Shown here one piece after another: positions 14,301 to 22,580 of a stretch of DNA of 64,000 nucleotides. How positions within the stretch are numbered: position 1 is the first letter of the stretch; each line of letters begins with the position of its first letter. The notes under the pieces were generated by a model. It had not been told where the DNA came from. It saw nothing but the letters and a program-made list of their open reading frames with translations, and did no database searches. The position numbers were made by a program, and so were the translations under genes. Source of the DNA: VRUE01 sp963730315 (GTDB lineage: Bacteria; Actinomycetota; Thermoleophilia; Solirubrobacterales; 70-9); assembly GCA_963730315.1 (NCBI GenBank), contig CAVSRD010000004.1, positions 1 to 64,000 on the forward strand, given 5' to 3'.

Positions 14301-14567
14301 GTGGCCGATCTCGAGTTGGAGCCGGTACGCGTTCGCGTTGTTCCCCGCGACGAAGCCCGTCCCCCGGTGCTGCACGGAGAGGCGCGCACGGCGGCGATTG
14401 CGGCTGTCGGCGGCGTCTTGGCGGGAGCCGCGACGGTGGCTGCGGTGCGCGCGGCCGGAGCGGTGGCGAAGAGCTCGCGGGGCCGGCTGCTGTCGGGTCG
14501 GGGCCGTCAGCCGAAGGTCGTGGCAAGCCGCTCCTTCCTGGTGGACGTGCACCTACTCGGCCGGTGA
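14301..14567 (+). CDS. Small hypothetical protein with one membrane segment
   Basis: 88 residues: an acidic/basic N-terminus (MADLELEPVRVRVVPRDEAR), one Ala/Gly/Val-rich hydrophobic stretch (AAIAAVGGVLAGAATVAAVR) and a basic tail ending VVASRSFLVDVHLLGR. I recognise no family. The GTG start is supported by TACAGT exactly 6 nt upstream. It follows the acyltransferase gene by 77 bp and precedes the intergenic repeat copy 2. Confidence 0.55.
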   Translation: MADLELEPVRVRVVPRDEARPPVLHGEARTAAIAAVGGVLAGAATVAAVRAAGAVAKSSRGRLLSGRGRQPKVVASRSFLVDVHLLGR

Positions 14568-14627
14568 GCGCGGGGCGACCAAGCGTGCATCTCTGAATCT
14601 TCGCGCGAGAGCGAAGCGCGACCATTC
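14568..14627 (+). repeat. Intergenic repeat element, copy 2
   Basis: This 60-nt gap closely matches 4569-4632: CCAAGCGTGCATCTCTG, then TCGCGCGAGAGCGAAGCGCGA, then 6 nt to ATG 14628. The second string is a perfect 6-bp inverted repeat (TCGCGC/GCGCGA). Both copies fill a gap between a stop codon and the next start. Confidence 0.6.
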
Positions 14628-15527
14628 ATGCCGATCTTCCGCGAAACCGAGGTTCGTCCGCCCTCGCCGTACCGACTGCCCGCCTACGGCGGCGAGGACG
14701 GGGTGATGCGGGTCCGCGGGGGTGTGGCCACCCGTTTGCTGCATGTCGAAGGCACCCCGGCGCTGGTCCGCGCCTGGCAGCCCGGCCGCGACCGGGTGGT
14801 CCTCAGGGCGGAGCCGGTCGATCCGGCCGCGGTTACGTCGCCGGGGTCGGCTGGTCGCCCGGCCGGATCGGCCCAGCTGGAGCTGGCGACCGAGCGGATG
14901 AGGTTCGCGCTCGCGGTCGACGACGACCTCGGCGAGTTCCACCGGGCTTTCCGCCGCGATCCGCTGCTCGGCCCGCTGTTGCGGCGTCGCCCCCACCATC
15001 GGCCGCGGCGCCGGCCCTGGCCCTGGGAGGCCCTCGCCTGGGCGGTGGTCAAGCAGCTGATCGAGAGCGGCCGTGCCGCCCGCATCCAGCGCCGCATCGT
15101 CGGCCGCTGGGGTCCGCGGCTCGGCGGCGAGCGGGGCGCGCTGCGCGACGTCCCCGCCGCGGCGACGATCGCCGGCCGGGCACCGGCCGAACTCGAGCGG
15201 CTCGGCCTCTCGCCGGCCCGTTCGATCGCCCTGCGGGCGGTCGCCCGGCAGATTGCCGCCGGCCGCTGCGACCCGGCCGAGCCGGGCGCCGATCGGCGGT
15301 TGCTCGCCGTGCCGGAGATCGGCCCCTGGACCGTCGGCTGCCTCGGCCTGTTCGGTCGTGGCGACCCCGACTCGCTGCCGGCCGGCGACCTGATCTACCT
15401 GAAGCTGGTCGGCCGCCTAGCGTGTCTCGGCCGCCGCGCCACGGTCGAGGAGGTCGAGGAGTTCTACGCTCCCTATGCGCCGTTTCGCGGCCTCGCCGCT
15501 TCGCTGACGATCGGCGCGTATAGATAA
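14628..15527 (+). CDS. AlkA-like HhH-GPD DNA glycosylase
   Basis: A 299-residue base-excision repair protein. The second half has the helix-hairpin-helix and GPD loop of 3-methyladenine DNA glycosylase II: LLAVPEIGPWTVGCLGLFG then LPAGDLIYLK, with the catalytic Asp in AGD. WEALAWAVVKQLIESGRAAR is the first HhH-GPD helix pair. The N-terminal 110 residues are divergent and Pro/Arg-rich, replacing the usual AlkA N domain. It would remove alkylated bases from DNA. ATG 14628 directly follows the repeat element and has no ribosome-binding site. Confidence 0.8.
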   Translation: MPIFRETEVRPPSPYRLPAYGGEDGVMRVRGGVATRLLHVEGTPALVRAWQPGRDRVVLRAEPVDPAAVTSPGSAGRPAGSAQLELATERMRFALAVDDDLGEFHRAFRRDPLLGPLLRRRPHHRPRRRPWPWEALAWAVVKQLIESGRAARIQRRIVGRWGPRLGGERGALRDVPAAATIAGRAPAELERLGLSPARSIALRAVARQIAAGRCDPAEPGADRRLLAVPEIGPWTVGCLGLFGRGDPDSLPAGDLIYLKLVGRLACLGRRATVEEVEEFYAPYAPFRGLAASLTIGAYR

Positions 15528-15558
15528 AGAAACCTGACGAGCTGCCGATAAGTCCGCG

Positions 15559-17853
15559 ATGGAAGAGGCCGGACGGGGCGACAGCTGGCCCGACGACCGG
15601 GTGAACGAGTTCCTCGACGAGATCGCCTCGGCCGGTGAGGACTACCGGCGTCTGGTCGAGCGTCTGCCCGCGATCGTCTACGCCTGCGAGCATGGGGAGC
15701 AGGGCCGCTGGCGCTACGTCAGCCCCCAGGTCGAGGAGATCCTCGGCTACAGCCCCGAGGAGTGGATGGCGGACCCCGGGCTGTGGGCGCGGCAGCTCCA
15801 CGCCGGCGACCGCGAGCGGGTGCTCGAGCGGGAGACCGGCAACGCCGTGGCGGGGGCCAACGGCCCGCGGATCGACTACCGGATGGTCACCCGCGCGGGA
15901 CGCACCGTCTGGGTTCTCGACGAGGCCGTGCTGGAGCCCGACGACCGCGGGGTCCCGGTTTGGCACGGCGTCCTCTACGACATCACGGAGCGCAAGATCG
16001 CCGAGCAGGAGCTGCGCCGAGCCGCTTCGCAGCAGGCGACGGTGGCGCTGCTCGGCAGGCAGGCGCTGCAGGAAGGCGACCCCGAGCCCCTCCGCCAGAG
16101 GGCGGCCGCGCTGATGCTCGAAATCGAGGGCGTCGACGCGGCCTGTATCTGGGAGGCGGGCCGTGAGGGGCGGCGGCTGCGCCTCTGCGCCGGCCTGGAG
16201 GAGGAGGAGCTCGCCGCCGAGCGGCCCGCCTCGGCCGCACGCGACTCCCATGCCGGCGCCGCGCTGGAGTCCGGGCTGCACGTGATCGTCGACGACTGGT
16301 CCTCCGAGCGCCGCTTCTCGATGCCGCCGGTGCTGCGGGTCCTGGGGGTGCGCAGCAGCCTCGCTGTGCCGATCGCCGGCAAGGAGCGCCCCCTTGGCGT
16401 CTTCGACATCCACTCCACCGAGCCCAACCGCTTCACGCCACAGGACGTCCATTTCGTGCAGGCCTCGGCCAACGTCCTCGCCGACGCCTCCGAGCGCCAC
16501 ACGGCTGACGAGGCGCTGCGGCACCGCGTCCTGCACGATGCGCTCACCGGTTTGCCCAACCGGCTCAGCTTCGTCGAATCGCTGCATGCGGCGCTGCGGC
16601 GCGCCTCCGCCTCCGGCTCGCCGGTCGGCATTCTCTTCCTCGACCTCGATCACTTCAAGCGGGTCAACGACAGCATCGGCCACCATGCCGGCGACGAGCT
16701 GCTGCGCGCGGTGGCGCCGCGACTGCGTGCCCACCTTCGCCCAGGAGACGTGGTCGCCCGCTTCGGCGGCGACGAGTTCGGGATCCTGGTCGACCGCCTC
16801 GCCGACGAGGGGGAGGCGGCGGCGATCGCCGAGCGCGTAGCCGGTGCGTTCACCGAGTCCTACTCGATGGGCGGCGCCGACCACTTTCTCACGGCCAGCA
16901 TCGGGATCGCCGTGGCGCGGCCGTCGGGCCTCGAACCGGTCGACGCCGAGCTGCTGATCCGTGACGCGGACGCGGCCATGTACAGGGCGAAGGAGCGGGG
17001 CCGGGGGCGCTGCGAGCTGTTCGACGCCGAGATGCGGGCGAGCGCCGTGCGCCGGCTCGAGGTCGAGCGCGAGCTGCGCCACGCTCTCGAGCGCCAGCAG
17101 CTCGAGCTCCACTACCAGCCTCTGATCGCGCTGGCCAGCGGCGAGATCGTTGCGCTGGAGGCGCTGGTCCGCTGGAGGCACCCGGAGCGCGGCCTGCTCG
17201 ATCCCGACGAGTTCGTCTCGATCGCCGAGGAGAGCGGGCTGATCGAGCCGATCGGGCGCTGGGTGCAGGAGACGGCCTGCCGCCAGGTGCTGGATTGGCA
17301 CTCCCTGCACCCGGACCGGCGACCCCTCGACGTCGCGGTCAACCTCTCGGCGCGGCAGGTGGCCCACCGCGACCTGGCTGACTCGGTGGCCGAGATCCTC
17401 GCCCGCACCGGCCTCGAGCCGGTCAACCTGCGCCTGGAGGTGACCGAGAGCGCGCTGGTCGAGGAGTCGGACACCGCGATCGCGACCCTCGAAGCACTCA
17501 GCGAGATCGGCGTTCGCCTCGTGCTCGACGACTTCGGCACCGGCTACTCCTCGCTCGCCTACCTCAACCGGTTTCCGTTCGACGCGTTGAAGATCGACCG
17601 CTCCTTCATCGACGGGCTTGGCATCGAGCAGGAGCGCACGGCGATCGTCGAGGCGGTGATCGGGATGGCGCGGGCGCTGTCACTCGACGCGATCGCAGAG
17701 GGGGTCGAGAGCGAGGTGCAGCTCTCCGAGCTGCGCCGGTTGAGCTGCGACTTCGCCCAGGGGCACCTCTTCGCGCCGCCGCAGACGCCGCAGGAGGTGA
17801 CGCGGCTGCTGCGCGAGGGCGACTTCGCGCTACTCGGGAACGCCGTCCGGTAG
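15559..17853 (+). CDS. PAS-GAF-GGDEF-EAL cyclic-di-GMP signalling protein
   Basis: A 764-residue cytosolic protein with no membrane span. Domains in order: PAS/PAC (about 30-150, ending VLYDITERK), GAF (about 160-310), GGDEF (about 325-490, intact FGGDEFGIL) and EAL (about 500-760, intact ALEALVRWRH, then DDFGTGYSSL and LKIDRSFI). The diguanylate cyclase and phosphodiesterase motifs both look active, so PAS/GAF input probably sets the balance of c-di-GMP synthesis and breakdown. A weak GATAAG ends 6 nt before ATG 15559. The last 24 bp overlap the convergent ABC binding-protein gene. Confidence 0.93.
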   Translation: MEEAGRGDSWPDDRVNEFLDEIASAGEDYRRLVERLPAIVYACEHGEQGRWRYVSPQVEEILGYSPEEWMADPGLWARQLHAGDRERVLERETGNAVAGANGPRIDYRMVTRAGRTVWVLDEAVLEPDDRGVPVWHGVLYDITERKIAEQELRRAASQQATVALLGRQALQEGDPEPLRQRAAALMLEIEGVDAACIWEAGREGRRLRLCAGLEEEELAAERPASAARDSHAGAALESGLHVIVDDWSSERRFSMPPVLRVLGVRSSLAVPIAGKERPLGVFDIHSTEPNRFTPQDVHFVQASANVLADASERHTADEALRHRVLHDALTGLPNRLSFVESLHAALRRASASGSPVGILFLDLDHFKRVNDSIGHHAGDELLRAVAPRLRAHLRPGDVVARFGGDEFGILVDRLADEGEAAAIAERVAGAFTESYSMGGADHFLTASIGIAVARPSGLEPVDAELLIRDADAAMYRAKERGRGRCELFDAEMRASAVRRLEVERELRHALERQQLELHYQPLIALASGEIVALEALVRWRHPERGLLDPDEFVSIAEESGLIEPIGRWVQETACRQVLDWHSLHPDRRPLDVAVNLSARQVAHRDLADSVAEILARTGLEPVNLRLEVTESALVEESDTAIATLEALSEIGVRLVLDDFGTGYSSLAYLNRFPFDALKIDRSFIDGLGIEQERTAIVEAVIGMARALSLDAIAEGVESEVQLSELRRLSCDFAQGHLFAPPQTPQEVTRLLREGDFALLGNAVR

Positions 17854-18837
17854 GTACGCGTTGCTGAGCACTTCCGCGGAGGCCGGCTGCTTGATGATCA
17901 GCCCCTTCTCGTGCATCCAGGCGATGAAGCGGCTCCACTGGGGCGGGTCCATCCTGCCGCGAGCGGAGAGCAGCGGCAGCGTCGCCTTCACCTCGGCTTC
18001 GGTCAGCTTCGGCTCGAGGTCTTCGTTGGCCTTCAGCAGCGCCCTCGTCGTCGCCCGTGGGCTTTTCTTCGCGGCCGCCGTGCCGCGGGCGAGCGCCGCG
18101 AGGAAGAGGCGGACCGCTTCCGGGTCTTCCTCGAGTCGTTCTCGCTTGGCGACGAGGACCAGCTCGTCGTAGGTCGGCACGCCGAGCTGGTCGACCGGGG
18201 TGACGACCGGCTGCTTTCCGCGCAGGCGCAGATCGATGCCCTCGACGTTGCTGAAGCCGCCGAGCATCGCCTCGGCGCGGCCGCCGACGATCGCCGGTAG
18301 CAGGCCGTAGCCGACGTTGACCGTGTGCACGTCGGAGGGGGTGAGGCCGGCGCGGGCGAGGATCGTCTTCAGGTAGGCATCCTGGTAGGGGATGCCGGCC
18401 GTGGCGATCGTCTTGCCGCGCAGGTCGGCGATCCCGCCGATCTTCGACTTCTCCAGCCAGATCATCGAGGTCAGCGGCCGGTCGACGATCGCCCCGACGG
18501 CGGCCACGTCGAGACCCTGTTCCCTCGCCAGCAGCACCTCGGGCTCGTAGGAGATCGCCAGATCGGTGCGTCCGGCGGCGACCTGCTTGATCGGCGCCGC
18601 CGGGTCCGAGGGGGTGTGAATCGTCAGGTCGAGCCCGGCTTCTTCAAAGTAGCCGAGCTGCTGCGCCATGTAGATCCCGGCGTGGTCGGGGTTGGGGTAG
18701 AAGTCGAGCGTCAGGCTGAACGGCTGCTTCTCGTTGCCGCCCTCCTCGCTCTTCGCCCCGCAGGCGGCGAGGGCAAGGGCGAGGGCGAGCACGGCCAGGG
18801 CAGCGGCGATCGTCGGCAGCCGGAGGAAGCGATTCAT
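17830..18837 (-). CDS. ThiY/NMT1-like ABC substrate-binding lipoprotein
   Basis: A 335-residue lipoprotein (signal ending LALAAC) of the NMT1/THI5-like fold. LDFYPNPDHAGIYMAQQLGY, ISYEPEVLLAREQGLDV and AVGAIVDRPLTS are typical of ThiY/RibY proteins that bind the thiamine pyrimidine precursor or riboflavin. It is the third gene of a leftward ATPase-permease-binding protein operon, 10 bp after the permease. The substrate is inferred: I see no thiamine gene or TPP riboswitch nearby, and alkanesulfonate or riboflavin-type ligands remain possible. Confidence 0.85.
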   Translation of the reverse strand: MNRFLRLPTIAAALAVLALALALAACGAKSEEGGNEKQPFSLTLDFYPNPDHAGIYMAQQLGYFEEAGLDLTIHTPSDPAAPIKQVAAGRTDLAISYEPEVLLAREQGLDVAAVGAIVDRPLTSMIWLEKSKIGGIADLRGKTIATAGIPYQDAYLKTILARAGLTPSDVHTVNVGYGLLPAIVGGRAEAMLGGFSNVEGIDLRLRGKQPVVTPVDQLGVPTYDELVLVAKRERLEEDPEAVRLFLAALARGTAAAKKSPRATTRALLKANEDLEPKLTEAEVKATLPLLSARGRMDPPQWSRFIAWMHEKGLIIKQPASAEVLSNAYLPDGVPE

Positions 18838-18847
18838 CCCCTGCTTT

Positions 18848-19630
18848 CTATCGCCAAGTGACGACGCGGCGCTCCGCGATGGCGAGCAGGCCGAAGAGAA
18901 CGATCGCGATCGTCGCCAGGACGACTACGGCGGCGAACACCCGCGCCGTCTCCAGCTGGGCGTTGTCCTGAAGGATCAGGTGGCCCAGTCCCGAGTCGGA
19001 CCCTGCCCACTCGGCGAAGACGGCGCCGATCAACGCCACCGCGGCGGCGATCCTGGTGCCGCTGAACACGTAGGGCAGCGAGGTGGGAGCCTCGACGCGC
19101 CAGAGGACCTGCCGGCGCGAGGCGTCGAGGGTGCGCATCATCTTGACCGCCTCGGGATCGACCGAGCGCAGGCCGTCGAGAGTGTTGACGGCGATCGGGA
19201 AGAAGCAGATCAGTGCGACGATCGCCAGCTTGGGGCCGATCCCGTAGCCGAACCAGACGACGAGGATCGGGGCGACGACGAGGATCGGGATCGCCTGCGA
19301 AGCGACGAGCAGCGGGTAGGTGGCACGCCGCAGCGTCTCGGAGAGGTGGAGGAGGACGGCGAAGCCGAGTCCGGCGGCGAGCGCGCAGAGAAGGCCGAGC
19401 AGGACCTCGCGCAGCGTCACCCAGGCGTTGTCGACGAGCAGCCCGCGGTTCTCCCATAACGAGGAGGCGATTTCGGCCGGGGACGGGACGAGGAAGCTTT
19501 CCAGTCTGAGCAGGTGGGCCAGGGCTCCCGTGCTGGCGGCGACCTGCCAGGCCCCGGCCAGCGCGACGAGCACCAGCGCGGGGAGGAGCCAGCGCCTCAA
19601 CGATCGGCCTGTGTCGAGTTGTTCTCGCAT
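18848..19630 (-). CDS. ABC transporter permease (SsuC/ThiX-like)
   Basis: A 260-residue inner-membrane protein with about six spans and the binding-protein-dependent permease (EAA) loop region, FFPIAVNTLDGLRSVDPEAV. It follows the ATPase gene by 7 bp and precedes the binding-protein gene by 10 bp, forming one operon. The family takes up sulfonates, nitrate, taurine or pyrimidine precursors; specificity comes from the binding protein. Confidence 0.88.
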   Translation of the reverse strand: MREQLDTGRSLRRWLLPALVLVALAGAWQVAASTGALAHLLRLESFLVPSPAEIASSLWENRGLLVDNAWVTLREVLLGLLCALAAGLGFAVLLHLSETLRRATYPLLVASQAIPILVVAPILVVWFGYGIGPKLAIVALICFFPIAVNTLDGLRSVDPEAVKMMRTLDASRRQVLWRVEAPTSLPYVFSGTRIAAAVALIGAVFAEWAGSDSGLGHLILQDNAQLETARVFAAVVVLATIAIVLFGLLAIAERRVVTWR

Positions 19631-19637
19631 AGCGAGA

Positions 19638-20477
19638 CTAAGCCGTCACCTTGCCTCTCAATGCATGCATGGCCCGCTCGCGGACTGCCACGAAGGCCCG
19701 GTCGGTCACCGCCGCGTCGCGGTCGGCGGCACGCGGGGCCGGGGCGCTGAGCTCCTCGACCACGCGGCCGGGCCGGGCCGAGAGCACCGCGACGCGGTCC
19801 GATAGGTAGAGGGCCTCCTCGACGTCGTGGCTGACGAGGACGACGGTGCGCGGGTCGGCGCCGAGCGCGGCCGCCAGCCAGCCCTGCATCTCGGCGCGGG
19901 TGATCGCGTCGAGGGAGGCGAACGGCTCGTCGAGCGCCAACACCGGCTTGCCGGAGAGGAGGGTGCGCAGGAAGGCGACCCGCTGGCGCATCCCGCCCGA
20001 CAGCTCGGCCGGCCGGGCGAGCTCGAAGCCGGCTAGGCCGAAGCGCTCGAAGAGGCGCCGGGCTTCGTGGCGGGCCGGGCGGCGCCGGGCGCCGCGGTTG
20101 CGCAGCGCCAGCGCCGCGTTGTCGATCGCCGCCAGCCAGGGCAGCAGCATGTCGCGCTGTGGCATCAGGGCGGTGCGGGCGAGCCGACCGCGCGGGTCGC
20201 GGGCGTCCCCGACCGCGACCTCCCCGGCGGCGGGTTCCCGCAGGCCGGCGATCATTTCCAGCAGCGTCGACTTGCCGCACCCCGACGGGCCGACCAGCCC
20301 CAGCACTCCGTGCGCGGGCACCTCCAGGTCGAGCCGCTCGATCGTCTGCAGCTCCCCGTAGCGGTGCCCCAGGTCGTGGACCGAGACCGCGACGCCAGGG
20401 GAATCGTGGACGGCAGGCGAAGCCTCGGCTATCGCGAATCCATTGGCTTCCGCGGTCACCCTGGTATCCTGGCGCAC
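19638..20477 (-). CDS. ABC transporter ATPase (SsuB/ThiZ-like)
   Basis: A 279-residue ATPase with Walker A GPSGCGKST, Q-loop LMPQRDMLLPW, signature LSGGMRQR, Walker B VLALDEPFASLD and the H-loop VSHDVEEA. The MPQRDMLLPW Q-loop is typical of the SsuB/TauB/ThiZ group. First gene of the leftward importer operon. GTG 20477 or GTG 20459, the latter after AGGA, could be the start. Only 59 bp separate it from the divergent TauE gene, too little for a TPP riboswitch. Confidence 0.88.
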   Translation of the reverse strand: MRQDTRVTAEANGFAIAEASPAVHDSPGVAVSVHDLGHRYGELQTIERLDLEVPAHGVLGLVGPSGCGKSTLLEMIAGLREPAAGEVAVGDARDPRGRLARTALMPQRDMLLPWLAAIDNAALALRNRGARRRPARHEARRLFERFGLAGFELARPAELSGGMRQRVAFLRTLLSGKPVLALDEPFASLDAITRAEMQGWLAAALGADPRTVVLVSHDVEEALYLSDRVAVLSARPGRVVEELSAPAPRAADRDAAVTDRAFVAVRERAMHALRGKVTA

Positions 20478-20536
20478 TTCGCGCTTCTGACTAAGAAGGT
20501 CAAGAAAGTCGATAACCAGTCGGCGCGGCAGCCCGC
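20478..20536. promoter_or_regulatory. Divergent gap with tandem 9-bp direct repeats
   Basis: AAGAAGGTC (20493-20501) is followed directly by AAGAAAGTC (20502-20510), then GATAAC. The region is AT-rich for this genome and lies between the importer operon and tauE. It is a candidate binding site for the Rrf2 regulator encoded downstream. Confidence 0.4.
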
Positions 20537-21469
20537 ATGGACCCAGCCATCGTCATCTTCGGACTCGGAATCGGCGTCCTCGTCGGGATGACGGGGATGG
20601 GCGGCGGATCGCTGATGACGCCGATGCTGATCCTCGTCTTCGGGATAAATCCGACCACCGCGATCGGCACCGACATCTTCTACTCCGCCGTCACCAAGTC
20701 GGTCGGCGGCTGGCGCCACCTGCGGATGAAGACGGTCAACATGGACCTGGTCAAGTGGCTGGCGCTGGGCAGCGTGCCGGCAGCGGTGATCGGCGTCGCG
20801 ATCGTCTCGGTCCTCGAGCAGCACGTGAACCCAGATCGGCTCGACTCGATCGTATACGCGGTCCTGGGGGGCACCCTGCTGATGGTCGGCGTGATCACCC
20901 TGACCCGGGCTCTGATCCTCCGCAACCTGGTCGACGAGCGCGACCGCTTCGAGGTCCAGCGCCGCCACAAAGTCGCGGCGGTGGTGATCGGCGCCACCAC
21001 CGGCTTCGTGATCGGGATCACCTCGGCCGGGTCGGGTACGGTGATCGCGATCCTGCTGATCGCCGTCTACCGCCTCTCGCCGAAGCGAGTGGTCGGCACC
21101 GACGTCTTCCACGCGGCGGTTCTGCTCTGGGCGGCGGGCATCGCCCACTGGGTGGGCGGCAACGTCGACTTCGTCCTGGCCGGCACGATCCTGCTCGGCT
21201 CGGTGCCAGGGGTGGTGATCGGCGCCGCCCTCTCCGATCGGGCGCCGCAGGGCCTCCTCCGCACGGCGCTCGGCGTCGTCCTGATCGGCTCGGGGATCGT
21301 CACCGTCCAGAAGGGCGACCCGTTCGTCTGGCCGATCGCCGCCGCGGTCGCCGCGATCGGGCTCGGTGCGATCCTCGCCGCTCCCCGCTGGCTCCACCGT
21401 CGTCGCGAACGCGAAGCGCAGCGGGCGTCGGACGGCTCCCCGGAGCTGGCGCCGGACACGGCCGGCTGA
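20537..21469 (+). CDS. TauE/SafE-family (sulfite exporter-like) permease
   Basis: A 310-residue membrane protein with about eight spans and the TauE/SafE repeats: the N-terminal VGMTGMGGGSLMTPMLILVF with INPTTAIGTD, and the second-half GITSAGSGTVIAILLI with LSPKRVVGTDVFHA. Members move sulfite, sulfoacetate or other small organosulfur anions. The next gene encodes an Rrf2 regulator, 16 bp away, and the divergent operon is an importer that could carry sulfonates, so the locus may serve sulfur metabolism. Confidence 0.87.
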   Translation: MDPAIVIFGLGIGVLVGMTGMGGGSLMTPMLILVFGINPTTAIGTDIFYSAVTKSVGGWRHLRMKTVNMDLVKWLALGSVPAAVIGVAIVSVLEQHVNPDRLDSIVYAVLGGTLLMVGVITLTRALILRNLVDERDRFEVQRRHKVAAVVIGATTGFVIGITSAGSGTVIAILLIAVYRLSPKRVVGTDVFHAAVLLWAAGIAHWVGGNVDFVLAGTILLGSVPGVVIGAALSDRAPQGLLRTALGVVLIGSGIVTVQKGDPFVWPIAAAVAAIGLGAILAAPRWLHRRREREAQRASDGSPELAPDTAG

Positions 21470-21473
21470 CTGA

Positions 21474-21485
21474 TTTACTAGCCTC
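21474..21485 (+). promoter_or_regulatory. Possible leaderless promoter (-10 TTTACT)
   Basis: TTTACT (21474-21479), 6 nt, then ATG 21486. It lies in the 16-bp gap after tauE. Confidence 0.4.
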
Positions 21486-21941
21486 ATGCGCGTTTCAGCG
21501 AAGGTCGACTACGCGGTTCGTGCAGCGGCCGAGCTGGCGGCCGCCAAGGGGGGGCCGATCAAGGGCGAGCGGCTCGCGGAGGCCCAGGACATCCCCCTGC
21601 AATTCCTCGAGCACATCCTGCTCGAGCTGAAGCACCACGGCATCGTCCGCGCCCGCCGCGGCGCCAAGGGCGGCTACTGGCTCGCCAAGCCCGCCGACAC
21701 GATCACGATCGCCGACGTGGTCCGCGCCGTCGAGGGCCCGATCGCCGACGTCCAGTCGGCCCCACCGGAGTCGATCGAGTACCGCGGCCATGCCGAGCAC
21801 CTGCAGGAGGTCTGGATAGCGGTCCGCGCCAACCTCCGTGCGGTGCTCGAGCACGTCACCCTCGCCGATCTGGTCGGCGGCGAGCTGCCGGCGATAGTCG
21901 AGGACCTCGCCGCCTCCCCGGACGCCTGGGCGCCTCGCTAG
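21486..21941 (+). CDS. Rrf2-family transcriptional regulator without cysteines
   Basis: A 151-residue winged-helix protein: RVSAKVDYAVRAAAELAA, PLQFLEHILLELKHHGIV, ARRGAKGGYWLAKP and ITIADVVRAVEGPI are diagnostic for Rrf2. It contains no Cys at all, so it cannot bind the Fe-S cluster of IscR or NsrR. It is closer in kind to the sulfur regulator CymR. Its position after tauE suggests control of sulfur or sulfite transport. It converges with the DUF4389 gene 6 bp away. Confidence 0.88.
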   Translation: MRVSAKVDYAVRAAAELAAAKGGPIKGERLAEAQDIPLQFLEHILLELKHHGIVRARRGAKGGYWLAKPADTITIADVVRAVEGPIADVQSAPPESIEYRGHAEHLQEVWIAVRANLRAVLEHVTLADLVGGELPAIVEDLAASPDAWAPR

Positions 21942-21947
21942 AGGCGC

Positions 21948-22565
21948 TCAGGGCTTCAGCCGGAACGGCGGGTACTCATCCGTCACCAGGGTGAAGGCGT
22001 AGCCGGTCACCCGGTTGCTCCAGCGGATCGTGCCTTCGATGAACTCGAAGATGCCGCGCGGGTAGCGGCCGGTGAAGAGGATCGCGAACCAGGCGCCGAT
22101 CGCGGCGAAGAGGACGCCGATGTAGAGGAAGAAGAGCACCACGTAGTGGGGGATGGCGAGCAGCCACTTGACCAGCGGCAGCCCTCTTTCGAGACGCTCG
22201 ACCTCGGGGTAGGGGAAGTCGAGGTGGACCGCCTGCCTCTCGTCGGTCGAGGGGTATTCGTCGTCCATCAGCAGCAGGTAGACGCCGATCCGGTTCGAGA
22301 ACCGCAGCAGTTCGATGTTCCAGTCGAACCACCAGCGCGGGTATTTCTTCTTGAAGAGGATCATCAACACGGTGGGAAGTGCGACGAGGCTGCCGCTGGC
22401 GGCCGCGGCGCCCCAGGCGACCCCGGAGGAGCTGCCGCCCGGCAGCAGCGCCGCGAGGATCGCGATCGGGATCACGGTGAAGATCCGCAGGCCGGTCGTG
22501 AGGCGGTTGAGATCGCGGTCCGGGTAGTCGACCGAGAACGTGACTGGATAGGTCGATGGCTGCAT
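21948..22565 (-). CDS. DUF4389-family membrane protein
   Basis: A 205-residue membrane protein with the DUF4389 pattern: YPVTFSVDYPDRDLNRLT at the start, FDWNIELLRFSNRIGVYLLL, YIGVLFAAIGAWFAILFTGR, FIEGTIRWSNRVTGYAF and a final DEYPPF. Three or four membrane segments. Function unknown for the family. AAAGGAGG precedes ATG 22565. It is the last gene of a leftward run after the MoxR and VWA genes, 15 bp from the latter. Confidence 0.85.
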   Translation of the reverse strand: MQPSTYPVTFSVDYPDRDLNRLTTGLRIFTVIPIAILAALLPGGSSSGVAWGAAAASGSLVALPTVLMILFKKKYPRWWFDWNIELLRFSNRIGVYLLLMDDEYPSTDERQAVHLDFPYPEVERLERGLPLVKWLLAIPHYVVLFFLYIGVLFAAIGAWFAILFTGRYPRGIFEFIEGTIRWSNRVTGYAFTLVTDEYPPFRLKP

Positions 22566-22580
22566 GGTTCCTCCTTTAGT

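Noticed and set aside
20478..20536. A TPP riboswitch upstream of the ThiXYZ-like operon
   Set aside because: The gap is 59 bp, shorter than the aptamer, and the conserved CUGAGA core is absent.
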